A stretch of DNA of 64,000 bases from Telmatactis stephensoni. Lineage: Eukaryota > Cnidaria > Anthozoa > Actiniaria > Isophelliidae. The position numbers and the translations under genes are program-made. Shown here piece after piece: positions 22,033 through 32,239 of this stretch (position 1 is its first letter; each line of letters begins with the position of its first letter). Where the stretch lies: contig JALIZF010001621.1 in the NCBI GenBank assembly GCA_029948255.1, positions 85,001 to 149,000 of the forward strand, in the 5' to 3' direction. The notes beneath the pieces were generated by a model. That model was not told the DNA's origin. It saw nothing but the letters and a program-made list of their open reading frames with translations, and did no database searches.

Positions 22033-25000
22033 TTAAGTGGTGAAGTCCTTCATCCATCTTGGTCTGTTCCGAACACGACCTGATCTTCTGGGAACTTGTA
22101 TGGAAGTGCTGCTTTCTTGTGACACATCCGACACATCCTGGGTTGTGCTGTCAGGAGGGAAGGGGCATGGCAACAAATGATTTCGGTGGATCATCCTCTT
22201 ACGACCCTGTCCATTTTCTCTTTGGATCTCAAACACTGGTAAATCATTATTGGGCTTAGACGTAACCACATACGTATCCTTCTCCCAGAAATTGTCAAGC
22301 TTGCCACTTGGGGTCAGGTTCCTCAATAAAACTCTATCGCCCTTCTTAAGACTAGATACCATTGGTCTTCGGTCATAGATATTCTTGTGTCGTTTTGATG
22401 CCATCCTTGAATTCCTCTGGGCAATTTCATATGCCTGGCTAAGTCTTCGCTTCAAATCCGCTACAAACTTTGATGAACTCCCTACCTTCGTGCGATTATT
22501 AGGCGTAAGACCCAAGTAAACATCAATGGCGAGTCTAGGCTCTCTTCCGAACATTAAGTAGAAAGGCGAAAACCCCGTCGATTCATGTCTTGTAGCATTG
22601 TATGCATGGACCACAGGTGCAATAGCGTCTTTCCAGTTTTTCTTGTCTTTCTCAGGCAAAGTACCAAGCATATGCAGCAGTGTGCGGTTAAACCGCTCAC
22701 ACATACCATTCCCACTTGGATGATATGGGGTCGTACGTGACTTTTCCACACCAGCCAGATTACAGAGTTGTTGGATTATCTGGGATTCAAAGTTCCTCCC
22801 CTGGTCGCTGTGCAACCTCTCCGGAAAGCCGTAGTGCACAATGAACTTCTCAAACAAAACGCGAGCAGTTGTTTTAGCGGTCTGATTAAGAGTTGGAAAC
22901 GCTTGAGCGTAACGGGTGAAATGGTCTGTAATAACCAGAACATTTTCGTAGCCACCTGCAGATCTTTCAAGTTTCAGATAATCGATGCATACTAATTCCA
23001 TTGGAGATGTGGAAACGATTGGTACCAATGGTGCAACTTTGTGGGGTTGAGGAGATTTTCTTAGTACACATCGCTTACAGGTTCTGACCATTTGTGTCAG
23101 CTCTTTTGTCATTCTTGGCCAAAAGAACCTGGAACGGGCCAAGGCCAATGTCCTTTCAATTCCAAAATGCCCCATATTGTCGTGAATTCCTTGGAACGCC
23201 TTTACTTTTAAAGCTTCTGGTATCACCAACTGAGTCGTTACTTGATCACCTTCACCACGCTCGCGATGCAAGACCCCATCGACTAGACGCAGTCGTTCAA
23301 ATTCTCTAAGGTAGTCTCGCACATTTTTTTCTTCTCTCATCAAATCAGCACGTCTTGTCACCCTTGTACTCTTCAAAAGTTGAATAACTCTTGCTAATAT
23401 TGGATCACTTTCTTGGTGTAATCTGAGCTCGTCGATAGTGAGAGAGGGTAAATTTGATGTTGCACCTTCAGTACAAATTCCCATTGCCATGTTGACACCA
23501 ACTTCGCTCATACAGAAGCTCTCTATTAATGAGGGTTGATTCGTGTTGTCTCTTGTGATGATACCATTTGACATTGCAGCCATTTCCTGTCTTGTGATGG
23601 TACGCTCTTCTTCGGTTTCTACTTCATGAGGTCGGCGAGACAAAGCATCGGCATCTTGGTTCTTCTTTCCAGAGCGATAAACTATGTCAAAATCATAAGC
23701 AGCCAAGGACGCAAGCCAACGATGACCGGTTGCGTCCAGTCGTGCAGTTGTCGTCACATACGTAAGAGGATTGTTATCGGTTCTCACTGTAAAATGATGC
23801 CCATAAAGATAGTCATGAAATTTGTCGACAATAGCCCATTTTAAGGCTAGAAATTCCAATTTATGCACGGGGTAATTCTTTTCAGCTTTTCTCAGAGCCC
23901 TGCTTGCATAACATATTACCTTTTCCACGCCTTCTTGAATTTGACTCAACGTTGCTCCTAATCCGTCGTGACTAGCATCCGTATTGACGATAAATGGCGA
24001 TTTGAAATCCGGATAAGAGAGTACTGTTGGAGATGACAATATCTGAACAACACCATCAAATGCAGACTGGCAATCGTCCGACCATACCCAATCTTCGGTC
24101 TTGAGCTGCCTCTTACCCTTCCCAGGCTTTCCAAGCAAGCTTGTCACTAGATCATTTAAAGGTTTGACGAGTTTTGAGAATGCCGGGACAAACTTTCTAT
24201 AGTAGCCACAAAAACCAAGTAACGTTCTGAGCTGGTCCAGATTTTGTGGTACCGGCCAGTCTCTAATTGCACTAACCTTCTCTGGGTCGGTTTCAATACC
24301 TTCCTGTGAGATGACGTGTCCAAGATATTTGACTCTTTCCTTGAAGAACGAGCATTTCGAAGATTTCAACTTTAATCCATACTTCTCAAGTCTCGCGAAC
24401 ACTGCTTCTAGACGTTCTAAGTGCTCCTCGAAGGTTCTTGCATAGATGATTATGTCGTCAATGTAAACGATGCACTTGTTAAAGTTAAGATCGGCCATAC
24501 AGTGTTCCATAAGTCTTTGGAAGGTCGCTGGCGCATTGGTAAGTCCGAATGCCATGCGGTTACACTCAAAAAAACCCAAAGGTCCGACAGTAAAAGCTGT
24601 CTTAGCCTTATCAGCCTCGTCAATTTCGATCTGCCAATAGCCACTTTTGAGGTCCAGCGTAGAAAACCAGGAACATCCTGCCATCGTCTCCAAAGCTTCT
24701 TCCATTCTCGGCAAGGCATAGGCGTCTTTGACTGTCTTGGAGTTCAGCTTCCGAAAATCAATACAAAAGCGCAAAGATCCGTCTTTTTTTCTTACCAACA
24801 CAACAGGCGAACTATAAGGACTGTGCGATTCTCTGATCACCCCGCTGTCAAGCATGTCTTTGAGATGTTGCCTAACTTCGTCATATTGGGAAGGAGGGAT
24901 CCGTCTGTGTCTTTGCTTGAATGGGATTTCATCTTGAAGCCGAATGCGATGTTTGACAGAAGCGGTACAACCTAGGTCATTTGGTCCCTGTGAGAAGATG

Positions 25001-26043
25001 TGATTCCATCTTTCCAGCGTCTCTCTTGCGGCCTCTACTTGCTCGTGATCCATTCTTGTCTTATCAAAGTCGACTACTAATGAAGAAGGCTGACTGGAAA
25101 CTTCAGATTCTTCCGTGGTGTCCATACTGTCCACTATACTTACCTGCTGCAAAGAACAAAGTGCAGTACCTGGGGCAAGTGTTACATTAGCTGTGGAACC
25201 ATTATGAACCTTGATTGGTATAAAACTCTTGCTACCATCCATTTTGACATTTACCACGGCAGGCACGATTTGTAGAGCAGAGGGAACACTATCCGAGTAC
25301 TCAATTAGTGCAGTTACAGTACCACCAATCTTCCGCGTCTGTACCGCTGACCACAAAACAATCGTTTCATTAGGATGGACAGTCACTGGCGCTGATGATT
25401 GTGTCTTAAGCTTGGTTCCTTTAAAGATCTTATGATACTTACGTCTTGCATAACTCAAGTACTGATACGCTGATCTCCATGCTAAATCGGGTTTAACTTT
25501 CTGCATAAAACAACTACCAAAGTCCTCAATGCAGTCTTCTTTGCATTTTCTTATGACATTGGTTCCAATCACTATCGGCACCTGTTTGTTAAAAGATGTG
25601 TTGCGGACCACAAGCAACAGGGTGGGAACTCGTCGCTGACTTCCACATGTTTGTTCAGGAAAAGAGATATCAGCCTCAATGTATCCTAAAATCGGTACGT
25701 TTTGTCCACCAGCACCCTCTATACTTAAGATATCATCCAGTTCTCTTATAGGACAACCATCCAGATACTCTTCCCGGAACCCCTCGCTTACGGTGCTTAT
25801 TTGAGATCCTGTATCAACTAAAGATAAACAAGGCACATCATCAACATAACACATACTTACATTAACGTCTCCTACCAACTCTGGAATGGGACTTACTGCC
25901 TCGCTGGCCCTTGGGCTCTCTGAACGTCCCTCGCCAGAGGCCCCTTGGAGTTTGACGACTTGTTTTCGACGGCTTTGGTTTGTTGTTTTCACTTTCACGG
26001 TTAGACTTCTGATCGTCTTTTTCCAGCTTCTCAACCTTTTCAA
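22033..26043 (-). CDS. pol: Gypsy pol polyprotein (PR-RT-RH-IN)
   Basis: A 1336-codon uninterrupted frame encoding the replication enzymes of the retrotransposon. In order: aspartic protease with LSLVDTGSQIS (about residue 77), reverse transcriptase with LDLKSGYWQI and the catalytic YIDD (527-530), RNase H starting NTDASHDG (about 688), integrase with an HHCC zinc finger (HDNMGHF ... CKRC), then a DDE core (CIDYLKLE, LHSDQGRNFES, CERFNRTLLHML) and a C-terminal DNA-binding region with KKGDRVLLRNL. It has no chromodomain. The first codon of the open frame is TTG, not ATG: pol overlaps gag by 182 nt in the +1 frame and is presumably made by ribosomal frameshifting. No lesions were seen. Confidence 0.95.
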   Translation of the reverse strand: MKRLRSWKKTIRSLTVKVKTTNQSRRKQVVKLQGASGEGRSESPRASEAVSPIPELVGDVNVSMCYVDDVPCLSLVDTGSQISTVSEGFREEYLDGCPIRELDDILSIEGAGGQNVPILGYIEADISFPEQTCGSQRRVPTLLLVVRNTSFNKQVPIVIGTNVIRKCKEDCIEDFGSCFMQKVKPDLAWRSAYQYLSYARRKYHKIFKGTKLKTQSSAPVTVHPNETIVLWSAVQTRKIGGTVTALIEYSDSVPSALQIVPAVVNVKMDGSKSFIPIKVHNGSTANVTLAPGTALCSLQQVSIVDSMDTTEESEVSSQPSSLVVDFDKTRMDHEQVEAARETLERWNHIFSQGPNDLGCTASVKHRIRLQDEIPFKQRHRRIPPSQYDEVRQHLKDMLDSGVIRESHSPYSSPVVLVRKKDGSLRFCIDFRKLNSKTVKDAYALPRMEEALETMAGCSWFSTLDLKSGYWQIEIDEADKAKTAFTVGPLGFFECNRMAFGLTNAPATFQRLMEHCMADLNFNKCIVYIDDIIIYARTFEEHLERLEAVFARLEKYGLKLKSSKCSFFKERVKYLGHVISQEGIETDPEKVSAIRDWPVPQNLDQLRTLLGFCGYYRKFVPAFSKLVKPLNDLVTSLLGKPGKGKRQLKTEDWVWSDDCQSAFDGVVQILSSPTVLSYPDFKSPFIVNTDASHDGLGATLSQIQEGVEKVICYASRALRKAEKNYPVHKLEFLALKWAIVDKFHDYLYGHHFTVRTDNNPLTYVTTTARLDATGHRWLASLAAYDFDIVYRSGKKNQDADALSRRPHEVETEEERTITRQEMAAMSNGIITRDNTNQPSLIESFCMSEVGVNMAMGICTEGATSNLPSLTIDELRLHQESDPILARVIQLLKSTRVTRRADLMREEKNVRDYLREFERLRLVDGVLHRERGEGDQVTTQLVIPEALKVKAFQGIHDNMGHFGIERTLALARSRFFWPRMTKELTQMVRTCKRCVLRKSPQPHKVAPLVPIVSTSPMELVCIDYLKLERSAGGYENVLVITDHFTRYAQAFPTLNQTAKTTARVLFEKFIVHYGFPERLHSDQGRNFESQIIQQLCNLAGVEKSRTTPYHPSGNGMCERFNRTLLHMLGTLPEKDKKNWKDAIAPVVHAYNATRHESTGFSPFYLMFGREPRLAIDVYLGLTPNNRTKVGSSSKFVADLKRRLSQAYEIAQRNSRMASKRHKNIYDRRPMVSSLKKGDRVLLRNLTPSGKLDNFWEKDTYVVTSKPNNDLPVFEIQRENGQGRKRMIHRNHLLPCPFPPDSTTQDVSDVSQESSTSIQVPRRSGRVRNRPRWMKDFTT

Positions 26044-26416
26044 GGATTCTGTTTAGCAACTTAGCTGTATCCGGCTGTCGAGCAACCTTTTCCTCAAGAA
26101 CCTTTACCTTCTGCTTCAACTCGTCGAGAGACTTCTTTGTTTGTTCACCAATATTCTCACCCCTCACTTGTGGCATATGCGAAGTTCGCTGCTGTATTGA
26201 GTTCTTGTTCTGTACACGATCTAGCTCTTTGATTTCCTGCTCCATTGCTCTAAGCTCAGCTCTCAGTGCGTCAAAATCAAGGGTCATGTCATACTTGTAC
26301 CTAGTGGCATTCCTTACCCTCTCATCTCTCAACCCCGTCCACATCTTACTTCTCAGCATCTCATTTGCTTGCTCTTTTGCTACAGCACCCCTAGAAATGG
26401 CTCGATTCACGCTCAT
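25862..26416 (-). CDS. gag: Gypsy gag, 5'-truncated
   Basis: 184-codon frame, shorter than a usual Gypsy gag. The N-terminal half of the capsid is absent; what is left starts inside LRSKMWTGLRDERVRNATRY, a capsid C-terminal signature, then a coiled coil (LDELKQKVKVLEEKVARQ) and a basic tail. No CCHC zinc knuckle is visible. The ATG at 26416 lies in sequence shared with the LTR, so the deletion has fused LTR sequence to gag and supplied the apparent start codon by chance. Confidence 0.8.
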   Translation of the reverse strand: MSVNRAISRGAVAKEQANEMLRSKMWTGLRDERVRNATRYKYDMTLDFDALRAELRAMEQEIKELDRVQNKNSIQQRTSHMPQVRGENIGEQTKKSLDELKQKVKVLEEKVARQPDTAKLLNRILEKVEKLEKDDQKSNRESENNKPKPSKTSRQTPRGLWRGTFREPKGQRGSKSHSRVGRRR

Positions 26417-26576
26417 CTAGACTGTTTTAGCCAGCCCCAAGAAATCCACCCTCCCGACCTCGACCAGACCCTTATATACCCAACCCCGAGGGAATACCCA
26501 CATAACACACACAATACGACACGCGCACAATACAAACAGAGTTACTTAAACATACACGAAACAATTCGCTGTTACA
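26409..26576 (-). repeat. Gypsy 5' LTR, first 168 bp only
   Basis: Matches 21842-22009 with no difference seen. The remaining 110 bp of the LTR are missing, and gag sequence follows directly. Confidence 0.92.
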
Positions 26577-26580
26577 TTAA

Positions 26581-28711
26581 CTAAATATTTGCATAAATAT
26601 ATATTATGTTTCATTGACAGGTTTGAATAAGACAAAGATTAAAGATGACATTGTACAGACTAAGTTACTATAATTATAACTTGATTCACAACAGTTATCT
26701 TGCAGACCTAAAGCTTTCATTATATTATAGAGTACATTTTTATCTGACTGTACATGCACTGCACTGTCACACTTCCATGTGTGTGCTAATGATGTCTATA
26801 AAAACATTCAAAACAACTCCCATAACAGTACTTTGACTGTGCAGTGCAATTTATACACTGATATGAAATTTACCACTTTTACAATAACAATAACACAATT
26901 CTTGTATTAGTTATATTTCTTACTTTGATAAAAATTCTAAGGCAACTTTCCACTTTAAGCTAAATATAAATAAAGAAAGTATAAATATTATATATTTAAC
27001 AAACATTCAGATTTCATATCTTCTTACACAATTCTAATATTTTAACTCATTTGAAACAAAATATGTAATCCAACAAGAAAGTCAACTTCTTTTGAACTTC
27101 TTCCTCTTAACAAGTTCTTATCTGCCTTACCTCCATTGAGCACATTTGCTAAGTACTGTGCATTTTTTCTGTAATGTAAAAATAACAACAGCAATAACAT
27201 TTGTGATGTTTTGATATAGATTCTTCATCTTCACATTTCATATTCGTCTAAAGACACCAATAGTCTTTTTAAAAGGACATGGTCAGATAATTTTTGAACC
27301 CATAAGAGATACCAGCAATGACAGCCTAATGAACATTATTATTATAATTAATATTTATAATATTAATTATTATTATAATTACAAAATTACGCAGTCAACC
27401 GAGAAGAAGATATCATAACCAAAGGGGTCTTTTGATATCCTAAAACATACTGGGACATTAAATTTTAATACCCTAAAAGATACCAAACGGCTGCTTTTAC
27501 CCCTAAGAGATACAACAAGCATACCTAATCCTTTTACAGTGGATTTCCCCAGTATCCAATCAATGGCCACACCCTCTTACATTATACATTATTATATCCC
27601 ACACTCAGATATAGATTATAAAATGTGTGGGGATGCTCATTATACCTTTTACACATCAAAATTAGTGATCTAGTATGTTCAACAGTTTTACAATTTCTTG
27701 TTTCTGAATTGTTATTGTTTAGGAATAGAAATTAATTCTTACTACTCCTACTACACTTATAACACTCAATGGAAACACTGAAGCTTGATCTTTATGCACA
27801 ATAATGCAATACAGCAATAATTTAAAACACACTGCAAACAATGACAAAACTCATTCTGCCATACTCCCTTGATCTTTCCTGTTTTTAATCAAACAAAGAA
27901 TACATACATGTAATGAGTAGCTCAACATGCTTCACCTTGATGAGGTGATCAGATAATTGTTCAGACAGTGAGAACTCACTTGGGGAAGAACATGTGGGTT
28001 GCATTTGAAACTGTTGTAAATGTGTTTTGTGGCAAAATGAATAAGGAGAAAAAAGCAAAATGATTATCATTCCAAATATTTTAAGTGTGTTTGACCACAA
28101 AATGACACGGATTTATATCACTGAAAATTAAATCAAGAAAATTCATTAGGCTAGCTATGCTTCCAAGTGGTGCAATTTTACCTGGTTGTACAAGGATTGT
28201 ACTACGGTTTTAACGCTTTGAAATGACAGATCGTCCCAACCAAATGGCAGATCACACATTTTAGATCTTGCCATTGTCATGGCTGCAGAATAATCTAATA
28301 TAACTGAGAAGAAAAAAAGAATGTGAAAAGAATTGAAAAGGGTACTGAATAATGACATTTTTAACAATAATCATGAGTATGAAGGGTGTACTGACAAATA
28401 AGAGAGAATTTTAAATATACTAAATAAATCGTGAGACCAAGCATGCATTTTTAGAATGATCTCCAATCAAACTTGTTGTCATGATTACATTTCAAATGTC
28501 ACAAATGAGGAAATAATGCAACCAACACCCACATTTCTTAATTTCATGCTAATCTCATCGGGCTCAGTTTTGATGAAAAGGACGTAAATAGGACAATGAC
28601 ATGATTTTTGGAGGACCTATTGTTTATTTGTGGCCCCAGTAGCTTCATTTGCGCCTGAGCGCAGCGAAACAAAACAAAACAAAACAATATGCCAGACAAA
28701 AGCGATGTCAT
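26581..28711. other. No gene seen
   Basis: AT-rich. Contains an (ATT/AAT) near-palindrome at about 27335-27383. Short open frames lack motifs. Confidence 0.45.
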
Positions 28712-28712
28712 T

Positions 28713-28867
28713 ATCATCAATATACTAGGCTGTCGTGCGATTCCTTCTCAGCCAATCAGCAACAAGGCTGCAAATGTATTTGCGGCCCATCAAATTCAGA
28801 TTTTGCCAGCTGAACGGCATGTTTTCAGGAGGGCAGTTTGTTAATTGGCCTAGTATATTGATGATAT
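28713..28867. repeat. Inverted-repeat element (155 bp)
   Basis: 18-19 bp complementary ends, ATCATCAATATACTAGGC and GCCTAGTATATTGATGAT. Inside are a CCAATCAG box at about 28755 and a second hairpin (GCTGCAAAT-GT-ATTTGCGGC) near 28768-28790. Confidence 0.7.
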
Positions 28868-29410
28868 TGTGAAATCTCCATGTATTGAATATTTCGGATC
28901 TGTCACCTGCATTACTAGGCTTGGTCAAATTTGCTAATTTCTGTATAACAGCATTTTCTTGCAAGGAAGAAAACACAACTCTTCAGTTTCCAATTAATTC
29001 TATTGATTGAATTTGGAGAGATGGCAAAAACAAACTGCTAAACATCTAAAAAATGAAATATTTAATAAATATACTTGATATAGGGAGTACTGTTTAATAT
29101 GTTTTTCAAAATGTACAACCTTTAAACTTTGTGGAACCATACATGTGCAATTCATATTAAGTACTTTTGACTTAAAAATGAAGTTTGTCATTGTGCATGT
29201 TTAAGTAAGGTTTTTTCAAAAAGGTATTTTCATGCACATTTACATTATTCCATTAAATTGGAAAAACATCTTATGCAGCAAAGCTCTGGCTTACTATTGG
29301 TGGTTAATAAATCAATATATAATATTATGTTTAGGAGTTGGAACCAGAAGACAAGCTTTTATTATATAACCCACAGTGTGTTATAGGGATTTTGGCCACT
29401 GGGAAATTTG
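28868..29410. other. No gene seen
   Basis: AT-rich flank upstream of the recombinase promoter region. Confidence 0.45.
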
Positions 29411-29412
29411 GT

Positions 29413-29520
29413 ATTAGCACATGTGTTCTGATATCGTATCAAAACACATGTGTTCTGATATCACCTTTCAGCCAATCAGCGATTAGTACGTCATTTGTAA
29501 ATTTCGCGCCGACCAAACGT
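29413..29520 (+). promoter_or_regulatory. Repeat-rich likely promoter of the recombinase gene
   Basis: Two direct copies of ACATGTGTTCTGATATC (about 29419-29435 and 29446-29462) separated by an inverted partial copy (TATCAAAACACA), so the region can fold as TGTGTTCTGATA with its complement. Directly downstream is a CCAAT box, AGCCAATCAGC, at about 29470, a TACGTCA site and a short GC-rich patch (TTCGCGCC). The start codon lies about 100 bp further on. Promoter function is inferred from position. Confidence 0.5.
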
Positions 29521-29576
29521 TGAGCTGTTGTTGCTTTGCCATCGTTCATCAAAAGGCACCACAAAAATCTCACAAA

Positions 29577-30947
29577 ATGGCTTCAGAGACCCTTTCTTTG
29601 AACCACAGATTTATGTCCTTCGACGGAAAAGATGTGGAAGCTTTTATAGAAGAAGAAGAAAATGAAAATACAAAAAGGAAAACGAAAAACGACATCACTT
29701 TGCTAAACGCATTCCTGCAAGGTGAAAACGAGAGTCGTCGACTCGAGGAAATACCTCCACAAGTTCTGGATTCTTACCTAAGCAGATTTCTTTTATCTGT
29801 AAGAAAACAAAACAGTGATGAATACGAACCTACAACACTAAGAGGAATGCTTGCATCGTTTGAAAGATACCTTAAAAGACTTCGTTACTCTGAGTCCATT
29901 ATTACGGGCCAATCTTTCACCAAAACAAGAGAAGTACTCAAATCCAAGCAAAAACAGTTAAAGCGAGTTGGAAAAGGAAACAAGCCTCAAGAAGCGTCTC
30001 CATTAACAAAAGAGGAAATAGATATTCTTTACAGAAGAGGAGGTATTCATTCACCAGAGGCTCTGATAAACACTTTGTGGTTCAATAATTGTTTACATTT
30101 TGGACTACGTGGAGGGAAAGAGCAAAGAGACCTGAAATGGGGTGATATTACGCTAAAAATTGACAGCAGTGGCAAGGAATACCTAGAGTACTCAACAGAG
30201 AGACAAACAAAAACAAGATCTGGAGAGAATCCTCTTAACAGAAGGAGTGTAAAGCCACGTATGTATGAAAACAGTGCAGTTGAAAACGAGCGAAATCCTG
30301 TCGCTGCCTACAAATTGTATGCACTCAAACGACCTCAAGAAACATGTCAAACAGATTCGCCGTTTTATCTTTCTATCAACCACCTCAGCAGTGAAAAAAT
30401 GTCTTTGCCAGAAACGAAATGGTTCAAGAGTCGGCCCATGGGTGTAAATAAATTGAACTCAATAATGAAAGAGTGTGCTTTAAAGGCTGGTTTAACTGGT
30501 GACAAACGCATTACAAATCACAGCGCAAGAAAGACTCTTGTTCAAAAATTACAAGATCATGACATTCCGCCAAATCAAATTATCCAAGTAACTGGCCACA
30601 AAAATCTCATGTCTGTCAATAACTACAGTTCTCTAAGAGATGGACAGCAAGAAGCAATTTCTTCTTTACTCTCAGCAAACTTGCCTCCACCAGCCGTACA
30701 GATGCAAACAGCGCCACGTAGCTTGGCTTGCTCTCTAAAAACTACAAACGACAATGCAGCCAGTTCAGAGAACAACGAAAATCAAAGTTTATCATTATTT
30801 CAAGGAAACTATATTACAGGAGGAACATTTAACGTTCACGTTTCAACTTCCTCAGCATCAAGTCATACAGTGGTTACAGAAAGTCCTCGAAAGAAGTTCA
30901 GAAGACTCCGAGTGATAGAGTCAAGTGACAGTAGTCAGGAGAGTTAA
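29577..30947 (+). CDS. Intact tyrosine recombinase (KIAA1958/ZMYM/Crypton-like)
   Basis: 456-residue protein from the ATG at 29577 in an AAAATGG context; the open frame reaches further up to a TTG, without support. It has an N-terminal SAM-like DNA-binding part (TLLNAFLQGE, LDSYLSRFLLSV, LRGMLASFERYLKRL) and a tyrosine-recombinase catalytic domain. All key residues are present: R178 in HFGLRGGKEQRDLKWGD, H315 and R318 in TNHSARKT, H341 in QVTGHKN, and nucleophile Y350 in VNNYSSL. The C-terminal 90 residues are Ser/Asn-rich and end with a basic patch (PRKKFRRLRV). Such genes (DUF3504 class) derive from Crypton-type transposons, which cut and join DNA through the tyrosine. The frame has no lesions. 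It could be an active element or a domesticated gene; a decayed relative lies at 52.4-53.1 kb. Confidence 0.88.
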   Translation: MASETLSLNHRFMSFDGKDVEAFIEEEENENTKRKTKNDITLLNAFLQGENESRRLEEIPPQVLDSYLSRFLLSVRKQNSDEYEPTTLRGMLASFERYLKRLRYSESIITGQSFTKTREVLKSKQKQLKRVGKGNKPQEASPLTKEEIDILYRRGGIHSPEALINTLWFNNCLHFGLRGGKEQRDLKWGDITLKIDSSGKEYLEYSTERQTKTRSGENPLNRRSVKPRMYENSAVENERNPVAAYKLYALKRPQETCQTDSPFYLSINHLSSEKMSLPETKWFKSRPMGVNKLNSIMKECALKAGLTGDKRITNHSARKTLVQKLQDHDIPPNQIIQVTGHKNLMSVNNYSSLRDGQQEAISSLLSANLPPPAVQMQTAPRSLACSLKTTNDNAASSENNENQSLSLFQGNYITGGTFNVHVSTSSASSHTVVTESPRKKFRRLRVIESSDSSQES

Positions 30948-31195
30948 GCGTCAAGTGACTTTATTTTTTTATTTTTTTATTTATAATGAAGTATTGTGTT
31001 TAACTATCTATTTAACACCGAAGCATTTTTCAGATTTCATGAATTTATAACATTTAGTCGATTGTGTCATTTTTATTATACATATTCAAGTGTATTTTTT
31101 CTTCAAAAATTATATCTTGACTATTTTACTTGATGAATTTTCAATAAACAGTGGTAGAAATCCTTGAAAACACTATAGTTATATAATAAAAAGAA

Positions 31196-31305
31196 AAATA
31201 CATGGACGCTTTGAGATATGAATTTATCTTCTCGTGTTCAAATTTGATATCTCCCAATTGAACAGCGAAGATAAATTCCATATCACCGTCCGCGTCACCA
31301 TATAT
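31196..31305. repeat. Imperfect hairpin downstream of the recombinase
   Basis: Arms GATATGAATTTATCTTC and GAAGATAAATTCCATATC, extended by GTTCAA/TTGAAC at the loop and by GGACG/CGTCC outside. It lies about 250 bp past the recombinase stop codon. GATATC occurs in the loop and also in the repeats upstream of the gene. Confidence 0.65.
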
Positions 31306-31394
31306 TGTTCTCTATTAAATGAGGAATAAATGGCCATTTAAATGCTCTAAAAGGTCACCCATTCATATTTCATATATAATAACAACTAATGTAA

Positions 31395-31681
31395 CTAACA
31401 TTTAGCTTGCCAACCTTTCACATCTGCACACCCCACGAGGGACAAACATGCCTTCAGTACTGTTGTTTTAGATGTCTCTGTATCACCGGTAAGTAGCAAT
31501 ATTGGGCAATTACCACCCTTTTGGATGATTTGTTGGTAACCTAGGCTTAAAACAGTTCTGCCTAATGTCAAACATGCAGCCGGAAAGTTTGATGTTAGAT
31601 CTTTCATTCCCTCCATTAATATCTTTAATCCATCCACATCGAAATTGACTCTGAAATTCTCCATGAAGGTTTTAATCATTT
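31395..31681 (-). pseudogene. P-loop-like exon fragment, unknown
   Basis: Minus-strand block after a TTATTTGCAG acceptor, ending at a stop at 31395. It contains CPILLLTGDTETSKTTVLKA then CLSLVG, which looks like a degenerate Walker A motif (G-x4-SKTT instead of GKS/T) preceded by a hydrophobic strand. This suggests an ATPase, but the family is not recognised, and the rest of the gene is not visible. Confidence 0.35.
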
Positions 31682-32126
31682 CTGCAAATAAATCAAGATG
31701 TGTACGGTTATGTAATAATATTTTCATCAATGTTAGAGACATGCACATTTTACCATGATAATATCAAACTGACAGCTCAAAGTTAATTTTACATTAAGGG
31801 ATAAAAGCTAATGTTGCCTTTTTCTGCTAAAATATGTCATTATCGCTATTGCTTGTTTTAATAGTTTTTATCCTGACCTTGCTTGCAAGCACTGAATTGT
31901 AATACATTTTGGCAATCCCCAGGAAAGAAAAACCGGGTTTCAAACAGACACTTAGAGACTTTAAGCAACCGCGACGCGCATGCAATGGGAACATTAAAAA
32001 CTGCGAGATTGCGGAGAGTTTTTGATTGTGCGTCAAATGTAAACAAAGTTAAGCAGGACTGCAACAATGGCGAAGGCAGTGTGAGATTTTTCAACTTCAT
32101 ATACATTTGGTTTGTTTCTTGCAAGA

Positions 32127-32237
32127 ATGTCCTCTTTAAAAAAAGCTAGAAATCAACTGTATGATTGCCATCTTGCTGGGCTAATCGATGATGAAGAGTT
32201 TTTGCTCCTGTACGACTTGAATAGATCAAATGTTTTT
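32127..32237 (+). pseudogene. Harbinger transposase N-terminal fragment
   Basis: Starts ATGTCCTC and reads YDCHLAGLIDDEEFLLLYDL, homologous to the N-terminal part of the nuclease at 4904 (LLLYDLN). Similarity stops at about 32237, where BEL/Pao sequence on the other strand begins. It shows the N-terminal residues that the 4.9-kb copy seems to lack. Confidence 0.6.
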
Positions 32238-32239
32238 AG

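Larger units (their letters stand above)
21732..26576 (-). mobile_element. Ty3/Gypsy LTR retrotransposon, very young, 5'-deleted
   Basis: Minus-strand element of 4845 bp flanked on both sides by TTAA (21728-21731 and 26577-26580), a likely 4-bp target duplication. The downstream LTR is complete (21732-22009, TGTAACA ... TGTTACA). The upstream LTR keeps only its first 168 bases (26409-26576), and by eye these are identical to the matching part of the other LTR. The missing part includes the rest of that LTR, the primer-binding site and the start of gag. A polypurine tract (A-rich, then GGGAAACG) precedes the 3' LTR. The pol frame is fully open. Identity of the repeats and intact pol mean recent insertion; the deletion makes it unlikely to mobilise alone. 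Confidence 0.95.

Noticed and set aside
22776..24975. Several 60-180 codon plus-strand ORFs
   Set aside because: Shadows of the Gypsy pol gene on the opposite strand.
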